A stretch of DNA of 64,000 bases from Cytophagales bacterium. Lineage in GTDB: Bacteria; Bacteroidota; Bacteroidia; Cytophagales; Spirosomataceae. The stretch spans positions 1-64,000 of the forward strand of contig JAAFIU010000001.1 in the NCBI GenBank assembly GCA_013298805.1, in the 5' to 3' direction. The stretch's first letter is position 1. Each line of letters opens with the position of its first letter. This document shows positions 1 through 9,568 of this stretch, in pieces. The notes under the pieces are model-generated. The model had not been told where the DNA came from. It searched no databases and saw only the letters and a program-made list of their open reading frames with translations. The position numbers and the translations under genes were made by a program.

Positions 1-1
1 C

Positions 2-361
2 GCTTTAGAAGCAACTGCTTTTCAGACTTTAGAAGTTTTGGAAGCGATGGAAAAGGATTCAGATATTGAAATTTCATCTTTACGAGTTGATGGCGGAATG
101 GTGGTAAATGAGACATTAATGCAGTTCCAATCGGACATGGTGGAAGTGCCAGTTGTTTGTCCCGCCATGATTGAAACCACCGCTTTGGGTGCTGCTTACG
201 CCGCAGGTTTGGCAGTTGGTTATTGGAAAGATTTGGAAGATTTAAAACAAAATTGGGGCATCGCTCACACGTGGAAACCCAACATGGAAGCTGATAAACG
301 CCATAAATTATATCATTACTGGAAAAAAGCCGTCGCTCGTAGTTTTGACTGGGAAGAGTAG
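2..361 (+). CDS. glpK: Glycerol kinase, C-terminal part (5' end outside window)
   Basis: Open in frame from nt 2 ([16 protein letters not shown]...); [25 protein letters not shown] and [16 protein letters not shown] are typical of the glycerol kinase C-terminus. Confidence 0.93.
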   Translation, partial: ALEATAFQTLEVLEAMEKDSDIEISSLRVDGGMVVNETLMQFQSDMVEVPVVCPAMIETTALGAAYAAGLAVGYWKDLEDLKQNWGIAHTWKPNMEADKRHKLYHYWKKAVARSFDWEE

Positions 362-553
362 CGTATTGGTGATTGAGTGATTATTTATTAATTATGAGTT
401 GTGATTTAGTGATTGTTTAGCGTCCGGTAATCACTCAATCACAATTCACTAAACCACTAAATGGAAAAATCACAATTCACTCAATCACCAAATGAAGATC
501 GAACTATCGCCGTGTTTTTTGCGTTAAATCTAAACCAATCAAAATAAAGAAAT

Positions 554-1048
554 ATGTTAATTCCTTTCGATAAAATGCCCGATTACGCCCGTGTATGGGT
601 ATATCAAGCCAATAAAAATTTGAGTGAAGCTGAGGTAAATTATATTCAGCAAAACCTCGAAAATCAAGTAAATCAGTGGGCGGCTCATGGGGCGGCTTTG
701 GTGGGTTCGGTACAGGTTTTACACAACCGTTTTGTCACTGTAGCAGTTGACGAAATGCACAATCAGGCTTCGGGATGTTCAATTGATGCCTCCACTCGTT
801 GGCTCAAAGATTTGGGAGCAGAAATGAACATTGATTTCTTCGACCGTTCAATTGCTTTTGTTGATAATGATGAGATAAAAACAGTCGAAATGTTGAAAAT
901 TAAAGCCTTAGTTTCGGAAGGGATTTTAACGCCAGATGCGCTAATTTTCAATAATTTAGTCCCAAATATTGGCGAGTTCAAAAACGCTTGGCAAATTTCA
1001 GCCGCTAATTCTTGGATGAAACGATATTTTCAAACAGCAACAGTTTAG
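554..1048 (+). CDS. Conserved Bacteroidetes hypothetical protein (homologues are often labelled 'ABC transporter ATPase')
   Basis: 164 aa ORF; no Walker A, signature or Walker B motif seen. Confidence 0.75.
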   Translation: MLIPFDKMPDYARVWVYQANKNLSEAEVNYIQQNLENQVNQWAAHGAALVGSVQVLHNRFVTVAVDEMHNQASGCSIDASTRWLKDLGAEMNIDFFDRSIAFVDNDEIKTVEMLKIKALVSEGILTPDALIFNNLVPNIGEFKNAWQISAANSWMKRYFQTATV

Positions 1049-1111
1049 TGTTTCGATAGTCGATGTTTGATGTTCGGACAAAAAATCACTAAATCACCAC
1101 TCATAAGAATC

Positions 1112-1630
1112 ATGTCCAAAATGAAATTTTGTCCACAATGTGGAAAACCTTTGGAAACGAAATTTAGAGACGGCAAAGACCGTATTCAATGTTTAGACCA
1201 AAGTGCTGACTGTGGCTATGTTTTCTGGAATAATCCTACGCCCGTAGTGGCTGCCATCGTTGAACACGAAGGAGACATTATTTTGGCTCGCAATGCCGCT
1301 TGGCCTGAGACTTGGTACGCTCTTATTACAGGGTTTTTAGAAGCTGGCGAAACGCCCGAAGAAGGTATTTTGCGAGAAGTAAAGGAGGAATTAAATCTTG
1401 ATGCCGAAATCGTGGAATTGGTAGGTTTATACGAATTTCACCGCATGAATCAGCTCATTATTGCCTATCATGTGCGGGCAACGGGCGAGATACAATTGAG
1501 CGAAGAATTGGTTGATTATAAACGACAAAAAGACCACGAAATTCGCCCTTGGCCAGCAGGAACAGGCAAAGCCGTCCAAGAATGGCAAGCAAAAAGAGGA
1601 ATTTTTAATGAGGTAATTTCTTTTAAATAA
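1112..1630 (+). CDS. NUDIX hydrolase with N-terminal zinc ribbon (NADH pyrophosphatase-like)
   Basis: CPQCG...C zinc ribbon and Nudix box GFLEAGETPEEGILREVKEELNL; ATG at 1112 fits better than the ORF-track start at 1067. Confidence 0.9.
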   Translation: MSKMKFCPQCGKPLETKFRDGKDRIQCLDQSADCGYVFWNNPTPVVAAIVEHEGDIILARNAAWPETWYALITGFLEAGETPEEGILREVKEELNLDAEIVELVGLYEFHRMNQLIIAYHVRATGEIQLSEELVDYKRQKDHEIRPWPAGTGKAVQEWQAKRGIFNEVISFK

Positions 1631-1734
1631 TGATGACTGAGTGGATAGTGAGTAAGTGATTTGTGGCTGAGTGGATAGTCACTCATTAAAATCTCAATTA
1701 ATCACTCAGTCACCCTTCACTCAGTCACCATTAA

Positions 1735-4203
1735 TTATCGTCTTTTTCTTCTATCTGAATCTCTTGAACTTGGGCGTTTTCCGCCTTTTGATGACCTCGA
1801 ATCACCTGATTTATATCTTGAATCTCTGCCTCTTGAGTCTTTCGATTTGCTTTTTCTCATTTTTTCTTCGCCACCTACCAAAATCAAATCCATACTTCTG
1901 CGAGCCAAATTACATTCTTTTACTTTTACCTGTAATTTATCGCCAAAAGTGAAAACTCGTCCGTTTCTTTGTCCGACAATTCTATAATTTTCACGGTCGT
2001 AATCGTAAAAATCGTCTTTCAAATCTACCATTCTGACTAATCCTTCCGAAGCAGTTTCCGTAATTTCTACAAAAATCCCGAACTCCGTAACGCCCGAAAT
2101 AATACCGTCCCAAACTTTTCCTTCGTCCATCAAACTCATGTATTCTACTTGTTTGTATTTGATAGAAGAACGTTCAGCTTCGGCAGCCATTTTTTCTTGC
2201 TCTGAACTGTGCTTGCAACGTTGTTCCCAAGAGGCACGTTCTAAAGGTTCGCCGCCGTCGAGATAATGCTGTAACATTCGGTGAGCCATCATGTCGGGAT
2301 AACGTCTGATTGGACTTGTAAAGTGCGAATAAAACGGAAATGCCAAACCAAAGTGACCAATTGGGTCGGTGCTATATTTTGCTTTTGACATGGTTCTAAC
2401 CGCCAAATTCTCCAAAATATTCTGTTCTGGTTTGCCTTCTACGTCGTGCATTAATTCATTGAAAGAAGCACTGATTTTACTGGTATCGGTATCAACGGTG
2501 TAGCCGAAACGCTTAGCAAAAGTTGAGAAATTTTTGAGTTTTTCTGGGTCTGGAGCGTCGTGAGTACGATAAACCATCGTATTTCTTGGCTCAGATTTCT
2601 TCAAATTAAAGACATATTCTGCTACTTTTTTATTGGCAAGTAACATAAACTCTTCAATCAATTTATGCGAATCAACACGTACTTTTTGATAAATTCCTAA
2701 AGGTTTTCCGTTTTCATCTAATTGGAATTTTACTTCAACAGTTTCAAAATTTACCGCACCTTTCGCAAAACGCTCATCTCGCAATTTATGAGCAAGGTGG
2801 TTTAAGATGTTGAGTTCTTTTTTGAAATTAAGGTCGTTGTTCGATATTTGATTTTCGATGTTCGGTTCAACCTCTTCAACCTTCTTCTTTCTACCTTTTT
2901 TCTTCGGCTCTTCCTCTATTGAATTATCCGCATTATTGGTCACTTTATCCTCAATACTATCAAGCAATGCCACATTATTAGTAAGAATATGGACATCATT
3001 ATTCTGCTCACTGTTTACTGCTAACTGTTCACTGTTCAATTGTTCCTGTGCTTCTTCGTAACTAAATCTTTTGTCCGAGTGAATAATAGTTCTTCCGAAC
3101 CATTCTTTCACGACTTGAGCATCGGGTGTAATTTCAAATACCGCCGAGAATGTCAATTTATCCTCATTTGGACGCAGCGAACATAATCCATTCGAGAGTT
3201 TTTCGGGTAACATCGGCACAACTCTATCCACCAAATAAACCGAAGTAGCACGTTGATAAGCCTCTTGTTCCAAATTAGATTCTGGCTTAACGTAATGCGT
3301 AACGTCAGCAATGTGAATGCCAACTTCATAATTACCATTTTCTAAGAATTCAAAACTCAAGGCATCATCAAAGTCTTTTGCATCAACGGGGTCAATGGTA
3401 AACGTGGTAATTTTTCTAAAATCACGACGCTTTTTGATTTCACTCGCAAGAATTTTTACGGGAATGGCATCTGCTTCTTTTTCAATGTTTTCTGGGAAAT
3501 GAATTGGCAATCCAAACTCTGCTAAAATGGCGTGCATTTCAGTATTATTCTCGCCTGATTTACCTAAAACTTCTTTGACAAAGCCTTCCATTTTACGCTC
3601 ACCTTCTGCCCATTTAGTAATTTTTACGATAACTTTATCACCGTGTTGAGCTTCTTTAAGGTCATTTTTAGAAACGAAAATATCGCCAAAAATCTTCTTT
3701 GAACTTGCCACAACGAAGGCATAATTGGGCATAATTTCGATTGTCCCAACCAATTCGGCTCGTCCTCTTTGTAGGATTTCTATTACTTCGCCTTCGGTAC
3801 GGTCTGAGCCTTTTTTCTTTTTTGCCCAAACTAATACTTTCACAATGTCGCCGTCGATAGCTCCGTTTAAATCACGAGCGTTGATGAGAATATCGCCTTC
3901 ACGACCTTCCACAATCACGAATCCGAAACGAACATTTACATGGTCAATGCGTCCTTCCACAAATTCTGTGGTGGTATCTGCTAAATAATGCCCGTCTGGT
4001 TGACGGATTAATTTTTTATCTTTTTGAAGCTCCGTTAATAAATCTCCAAAAATATCTTTTGTTTTGCGGTCACGAATGGCAAACGCTTTATGCACTTGGT
4101 TCAATGACCAAGCGGTATCTTCATTTAGCTGAAAGAATTCAAGAATTTCTGCCTTGATTCTACTTCTAAAATTTTGTTCTTTTGATGGTTTTAAATCTGT
4201 CAT
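1735..4203 (-). CDS. rnr: Ribonuclease R (RNB family exoribonuclease)
   Basis: TIDPVDAKDFDDALSFE, HIADVTHYV, YSHFTSPIRRYPDMMAHR, C-terminal S1 domain and basic tail. Confidence 0.95.
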   Translation of the reverse strand: MTDLKPSKEQNFRSRIKAEILEFFQLNEDTAWSLNQVHKAFAIRDRKTKDIFGDLLTELQKDKKLIRQPDGHYLADTTTEFVEGRIDHVNVRFGFVIVEGREGDILINARDLNGAIDGDIVKVLVWAKKKKGSDRTEGEVIEILQRGRAELVGTIEIMPNYAFVVASSKKIFGDIFVSKNDLKEAQHGDKVIVKITKWAEGERKMEGFVKEVLGKSGENNTEMHAILAEFGLPIHFPENIEKEADAIPVKILASEIKKRRDFRKITTFTIDPVDAKDFDDALSFEFLENGNYEVGIHIADVTHYVKPESNLEQEAYQRATSVYLVDRVVPMLPEKLSNGLCSLRPNEDKLTFSAVFEITPDAQVVKEWFGRTIIHSDKRFSYEEAQEQLNSEQLAVNSEQNNDVHILTNNVALLDSIEDKVTNNADNSIEEEPKKKGRKKKVEEVEPNIENQISNNDLNFKKELNILNHLAHKLRDERFAKGAVNFETVEVKFQLDENGKPLGIYQKVRVDSHKLIEEFMLLANKKVAEYVFNLKKSEPRNTMVYRTHDAPDPEKLKNFSTFAKRFGYTVDTDTSKISASFNELMHDVEGKPEQNILENLAVRTMSKAKYSTDPIGHFGLAFPFYSHFTSPIRRYPDMMAHRMLQHYLDGGEPLERASWEQRCKHSSEQEKMAAEAERSSIKYKQVEYMSLMDEGKVWDGIISGVTEFGIFVEITETASEGLVRMVDLKDDFYDYDRENYRIVGQRNGRVFTFGDKLQVKVKECNLARRSMDLILVGGEEKMRKSKSKDSRGRDSRYKSGDSRSSKGGKRPSSRDSDRRKRR

Positions 4204-4487
4204 TTTTTTGTTTTGGTTATTTAGGTGTTAGTGAAATCTTTTGTTGTTTTGTGCAACAGCATCAGTTGCTACTATCTCGCAAGGTCGCTATTTATTAGCC
4301 AAATTCCAAAATATCAAGGAATTGACGTTTTGAAAATGCCTATTTGTAAAACAAGAATGTTTCTGAAAATGAGTAAAGAATACTGTAATCCTGACAGCGA
4401 AATTCGCTGTCAGGATTTTGTAGCTATATGAATTCAAAAAGAAATGTGTACTGGAGAAGAGAAACAAGTCAATTTCGAAAGGAGCTT

Positions 4488-5066
4488 TTACGCCTTCCAA
4501 CGTTTTGCTACTTCCAAAGAATAGTCAATAAACGCTTTTACGGTATTTTCATAAATAGCATTTCCAAGTGAATCTGCATTTTCATCAAGGTTTTTATGCG
4601 TTTCGTGCGACTCATATATGCGTGGCGAAACGACTGAATATTGATTGCTGAAATTAATGATTTTGTTAATCACCGTTGTTAATTCTAAACAAGGAACTTT
4701 ACCGCCTCTTCCGCTCGACACACCCGCTAAAGCAAAGGTTTTATTGTTGAAAAGGTGTGCAAAATCTTTTGAACCTAATTGGTGAAGAGCATTTAGTAAA
4801 TCACCATTTACGGTAAAATTATATTCTGGCGTTACGAAAAATACTAAATCGGCTTTTTCCCAAGCTGAAATCAATTCGCTCTGAAAATCGGTTAAATCAT
4901 CTTTTTTTACTGTACCACGCCCAACCGATGGAATGTCATAATGATGAAAGTCAACAACGCTAACATCTTCATATCCAGACGCTTGTAATATTTTTTGAAT
5001 GTATTTTGAAAAGCGTAAAGAGTTGCTGTTGTGTCTTGGGGATGTGGCAATTACGGCAATGTTCAT
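4488..5066 (-). CDS. NADPH-dependent FMN reductase family protein
   Basis: Flavodoxin-like: MNIAVIATSPRHNSNSLRF, FVTPEYNFTVNGDLLNALHQLGS. Confidence 0.85.
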   Translation of the reverse strand: MNIAVIATSPRHNSNSLRFSKYIQKILQASGYEDVSVVDFHHYDIPSVGRGTVKKDDLTDFQSELISAWEKADLVFFVTPEYNFTVNGDLLNALHQLGSKDFAHLFNNKTFALAGVSSGRGGKVPCLELTTVINKIINFSNQYSVVSPRIYESHETHKNLDENADSLGNAIYENTVKAFIDYSLEVAKRWKA

Positions 5067-5401
5067 GTTTAAATATTAGTTTTTATTTAAGAATACTTAC
5101 AACCTGTTTAAACTTTCTCTTTCGGTTGGGCGCCCCCGGCTAAAACTATGTCTTTTAGAAACCTTTAAATTAAAATTTTATCATCGTAGCTCTGCTATGC
5201 TTCTAAAATTTCAATTTAAAAACTTCAAAAATACACTACTTTATATCTCAAAACAGAAAGTTTAAACAGGTTCTTAATGATAACCAAAGCCCGTACCAAA
5301 AAGTTACAGACCTTAAAACAAAAAGGAAGTCTTAGCACGGAGCAAAGACTTCCTTTTATGGTAAAACAGACCTTTATTTATGGTCTAAATTTATTCTAAG
5401 A

Positions 5402-8350
5402 TTAATATCCAAAAACCTCTTCCAAGGTCAATTTTTTAACTTCTCCGTATTTTTTTAGGTCTTCCAAGTTTACTTTTTTCTCCGAAGCCACAATACACAT
5501 ATTGTATGGTTTTTTGGCAAACTCTGTGTCTTGGAATTTCTTCAAATCTTCAATCGTTAATTTGTCCAAAGCATGATAAATCGCTTGACGCTCATCGCCC
5601 GAAACACCTTTGTCTTGATTATTCAAATACGTATTGATAATGTTATCCTGCGTGATTCTTTCGGTTTGATAATTCTTCTTCATACTGGCTTTCGCAGTTT
5701 CTACGTTTTTAGGAGATTCAGGGAAAACGTTCAATAATTCGTTCATTCCTGCAATAGATTCATGAATTTTATCGGCTTGCGTTCCTACATACGCTACCAT
5801 TCTATATTTTTCATCTTTAGTACTTGGTGTGAAATAGTACGCATACGTTGAATACGCCAAAGCTTTTGACTCACGGATAGTTTGGAAAACAATTGATGAC
5901 ATTCCTCCGCCAAAATAATTATTGTATAATTCCACGACTGGCGTTTCGGTTACGTTGTATTTAATGGTTGGACGAACCCAGTTGATTTCCGCTTGAACCA
6001 TGTCATAATCCGTAAATAATACAACTGGTTTTTCGGGCGAAGTTGCTTCAAAATTCGCAACAAGTGGTAAATTAGTTTTGAAAGTAGCTGCCGTTTTATG
6101 AATGCCCCCCACCGTAGAAGCTAAACTTTCCATTGTTTGTGGACCGTAATACACAATTGAATGTTTGTACGAAAACAAGTTTTGAAGGAAAGAAATCAAC
6201 TCCTCAGCCGTTAATGCTTTTAGTTCTGCATCGGTGAATTGTAAGGTATTTCTTGGGTTTTTCGCTCCAAAAGTTGCGTAAGCCGTCAAACCTTGAAGAA
6301 TTGCTCCTTTGTTCAATTTTGCATCATTTCTTTGTTTCAAAAGTCGGCCTTTCAATAATTCTAAAGCGGCATCGTCTTTTTTACATTTTGTCATCAAGTC
6401 TTCAAAAAGGCTTACGGTTTTAGCAAAGTTTTCGTTCAAACCAGATATTCCCAAGGTAATATGGTGGTCGGTATAATTTTGCGTAAAGCTACTTGCCAAA
6501 CGATAAAACTCCGTGCTGATTTGCTCAGCGTTCATTTTGTCCGTTCCCACGAACTGCAAATATTGTAAGGCAATTGGCAAAATTTTGCTGTTCCAAGTAC
6601 CCATGTCAAAACGGTACGACATTCTGAATAAATCGTTATCAGTATTCTGCACGTAAAATGCGTCCAAATTTCCGATTTTACCCATTTTCATGTCTTTCGA
6701 GAAATCTAACCATTTAGGTTCAATATTTGCCATTGGCGTTTCATTGACATCCTTCAAAAATGCAGATTGTGCCTCACGATTTACTTCAACTGGCGTAATG
6801 GTTGGCTTATCAACTTTAGTAATATTTGGGTCTGTTCCCTTGCGTTTGTAAACAATTACGTAGCCATCACCACAGTATTTTTTGGCAAAATCTATTACAT
6901 CTTGTTTCGTTACGCTACTCAAAGCATCATTTATGGCTGCCTCGTCATTCCAATTGGTTGCTTTTGATGAAATGAAACTTCCTAACAATCCATACGCCCT
7001 TGAAGTATTGTTTTCTAAACCTTGAATAGCAGTCAATTTATAGTTGGCAGCAATTGCTTTGATGATAGATTCGTCAAAATTTCCTGTTTTCAATTTGTCT
7101 AATTCTCCTAATAATAAGGCTTTTACATCGTCCAAACTTTGGTCTTTTTTAGGCGTTGCCGTCATCGACCAAGTTGAATAATCTTTGTTCCACTCTGGAT
7201 TTGAACTTGCTTTTAAAACTTTTTGGGCTTTTACTAAATTAAGGTCAATTAAGCCCGCTTTTGAGTTTGACATCAATTCATCCACAATTGTCCCAACGAT
7301 TTTTTCACGTTTGTTAGGGCTTCCCATCCAACGCCAAGAAATCGTAAGATTGTCAGGTGTTGGGCCAAAAACTTCACGTATGACTGGAGCAGTTATTGGA
7401 AGTTCAGGAGCGGGTTTATATTCAGGAACGGGTTTAGTTACCATGTACTTAAACGAAGCCTCAATTTTCTTGATGAGTTCATCAGAGTTGAAATCTCCCG
7501 CCATGATAATTGCCATGTTGTTTGGTACGTAATATTTCTTAAAATAGTTACGAATTTCAACCAACGAAGGGTTTTTTAAATGTTCAATCGTTCCGATAGT
7601 TGTTTGTTGTCCGTAATTGTGAGTTGGATAAAGAGCAGCGTTACGAGCTTCTGAAACCTTCCAATTGTCATTATCAAGACTACGGTTTTTTTCTTCGTAA
7701 ACTGCTTCTAATTCAGTATGGAAAATTCTGAGAATTGGATTACGAAAACGTTCAGCTTGTAATTTCAAGAAACGGTCGAGAGCATTGGCAGGAATATCTT
7801 CGGTGTAAACCGTTTGTTCGTACCACGTGAAGGCATTTGTACCTTGTCCGCCCATTGATGCCATCATTTTATCGTATTCGTTGGCAATGGCAAATTTGGC
7901 TGCTTCACCAGATTTCTGGTCGATTTCCTTGTAAATGGCTTTACGCTGAGTAGAGTCCGTAGTTTTGTTATACCTTTCGTAAAGAGCATCAATTTGGTCG
8001 AGCAATGGTTTTTCTTTTGCCCAGTCCAACGAACCAAATTTATCCGTTCCTTTAAAAAGCATGTGTTCTAAATAGTGAGCCAAACCCGTATTGGTGCGTG
8101 GGTCAGTATTTGAACCCGCACGAGTTGGAATCAGAGCCGCAATACGTGGTTCTTTGTGATTTTCGCTCAGAATAACCGTTAAACCATTCGTAAGCGTATA
8201 AAAACGGGCTTTCATGGGGTCATTACTCACGTACTTGTAGGTATATCCGCCCGAAGTGGCAGTTTTCCATTCGTAAGTTTTTTGAGCAAATGTTGATGAA
8301 ACACATAGTAAAAGAGCCAATACTAAGAATTGTAAACGTGATTTAATCAT
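5402..8350 (-). CDS. M16 family zinc metallopeptidase (insulinase/pitrilysin), secreted
   Basis: HYLEHMLFKG (HxxEH), two M16 halves, signal peptide after ATG at 8350 (MIKSRLQFLVLALLLCVSSTFAQ). Confidence 0.9.
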   Translation of the reverse strand: MIKSRLQFLVLALLLCVSSTFAQKTYEWKTATSGGYTYKYVSNDPMKARFYTLTNGLTVILSENHKEPRIAALIPTRAGSNTDPRTNTGLAHYLEHMLFKGTDKFGSLDWAKEKPLLDQIDALYERYNKTTDSTQRKAIYKEIDQKSGEAAKFAIANEYDKMMASMGGQGTNAFTWYEQTVYTEDIPANALDRFLKLQAERFRNPILRIFHTELEAVYEEKNRSLDNDNWKVSEARNAALYPTHNYGQQTTIGTIEHLKNPSLVEIRNYFKKYYVPNNMAIIMAGDFNSDELIKKIEASFKYMVTKPVPEYKPAPELPITAPVIREVFGPTPDNLTISWRWMGSPNKREKIVGTIVDELMSNSKAGLIDLNLVKAQKVLKASSNPEWNKDYSTWSMTATPKKDQSLDDVKALLLGELDKLKTGNFDESIIKAIAANYKLTAIQGLENNTSRAYGLLGSFISSKATNWNDEAAINDALSSVTKQDVIDFAKKYCGDGYVIVYKRKGTDPNITKVDKPTITPVEVNREAQSAFLKDVNETPMANIEPKWLDFSKDMKMGKIGNLDAFYVQNTDNDLFRMSYRFDMGTWNSKILPIALQYLQFVGTDKMNAEQISTEFYRLASSFTQNYTDHHITLGISGLNENFAKTVSLFEDLMTKCKKDDAALELLKGRLLKQRNDAKLNKGAILQGLTAYATFGAKNPRNTLQFTDAELKALTAEELISFLQNLFSYKHSIVYYGPQTMESLASTVGGIHKTAATFKTNLPLVANFEATSPEKPVVLFTDYDMVQAEINWVRPTIKYNVTETPVVELYNNYFGGGMSSIVFQTIRESKALAYSTYAYYFTPSTKDEKYRMVAYVGTQADKIHESIAGMNELLNVFPESPKNVETAKASMKKNYQTERITQDNIINTYLNNQDKGVSGDERQAIYHALDKLTIEDLKKFQDTEFAKKPYNMCIVASEKKVNLEDLKKYGEVKKLTLEEVFGY

Positions 8351-8479
8351 GGTGAAAGTAGATTTTAGATTAAGTTTTGAATGCAATAAAAAGATAAATC
8401 TGGAAAATAGATTATATATTTTGATAAACGGTATATTTCAACAAATGTTATTTAGGTAAAGTATAATAAATATTTTACT

Positions 8480-8517
8480 CTATTGATTTGATAGAGTAAA
8501 TAGAATTACTATATTTG
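8480..8517 (+). promoter_or_regulatory. Putative operator (CTATTGATTTGATAGAG, within a 10-bp inverted repeat 8474-8500) plus -7 box TATATTTG
   Basis: TTTACTCTAT-tgatttg-ATAGAGTAAA; TAnnTTTG match at 8510-8517; similar motif upstream of cysH. Confidence 0.55.
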
Positions 8518-8588
8518 TAAAAAAATTGAGTTGTACTCCAAAGTAGAGATTTAAACCTCAAAAAAAATCAATATAACAATTTTATACA

Positions 8589-9503
8589 ATGACCGTAGAA
8601 TCCCCTTCGCAATCAAGTGTTAATGACATTACAAAAAATAACATTTATTCTTCCAAATTACTCTGGATTGGTATTCCCGCTTTTTTATTGATTGGTCTTG
8701 CAAGTATTTTGATATACAATTATCACGCATTGTTTTCGGTCGATAAATTAGTTGCTGGTTTAAACCAAGACTTCTATATTTATTTGTTAATTGGTGTTTT
8801 CGCTCAGTTAGTTGACGGAACTTTAGGAATGGGTTATGGAGCAACTTCAACTTCGTTTTTATTGTCAGTTGGCGTTCCTCCTGCTATCAGTAGTACGGGT
8901 GTACACGTGGCCGAAATGTTCACAACGGGAGCTTCGGCACTTTCGCATTATAAATTCAAAAATATCAATAAGCGTTTAGTGACTTATTTATTAGTTCCAG
9001 GGGTAATTGGCTCGGTTGTGGGTGCTTATTTACTTTCGGATGTGATTGATGGGAAAGTAATCAAGCCATTCATTGCCGTTTATATGATTGTGTTGGCAGT
9101 TATGATTATTATTAAAGGTTTGAGAAACAATAATGTTAAAAAGAAAACCAAAAACTTAGGTGTTTTAGCCATTTTTGGTGGGTTCATGGATGCTGTTGGT
9201 GGTGGCGGTTGGGGACCAATCGTAACTTCTACGCTTATTGGGCGTGGTCGTGACCCACGCTATACTATTGGCTCGGTAAATGCGGCTGAGTTTGCCGTTT
9301 CATTTGCGAGTGGTATCACGTTTTTACTTTTTGAAGGAATTAATGGCTGGCAAGTAATTGCAGGTTTAATCGTCGGTGGGGTGGTTGCAGCACCATTCGG
9401 AGCATTTTTTGTCAATAAAATCAAAAGAAGACCAATGACGATTGTAGTTGGTTTATTGATTATTTATTTGAGTAGCAGAACCCTTTGGAAAACTTTCATG
9501 TAA
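8589..9503 (+). CDS. TSUP (TauE/SafE) family sulfite/sulfonate exporter
   Basis: Multiple TM helices, LVDGTLGMGYGATSTSFLLSVG and GGGGWGPIVTSTLI repeated-half motifs. Confidence 0.85.
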   Translation: MTVESPSQSSVNDITKNNIYSSKLLWIGIPAFLLIGLASILIYNYHALFSVDKLVAGLNQDFYIYLLIGVFAQLVDGTLGMGYGATSTSFLLSVGVPPAISSTGVHVAEMFTTGASALSHYKFKNINKRLVTYLLVPGVIGSVVGAYLLSDVIDGKVIKPFIAVYMIVLAVMIIIKGLRNNNVKKKTKNLGVLAIFGGFMDAVGGGGWGPIVTSTLIGRGRDPRYTIGSVNAAEFAVSFASGITFLLFEGINGWQVIAGLIVGGVVAAPFGAFFVNKIKRRPMTIVVGLLIIYLSSRTLWKTFM

Positions 9504-9519
9504 AATAACTTTTTAAACA

Positions 9520-9558
9520 AATCAAAGAGGGTTAGCATATTGCTAACCCTCTTTGATT
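9520..9558. terminator. Bidirectional terminator between convergent genes
   Basis: 18-bp perfect stem AATCAAAGAGGGTTAGCA / TGCTAACCCTCTTTGATT with 3-nt loop. Confidence 0.85.
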
Positions 9559-9568
9559 ATAAATAGCC

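Noticed and set aside
5101-5272. Calling this a confirmed transposable element
   Set aside because: Terminal arms are perfect but no convincing target-site duplication; kept only as a candidate finding.
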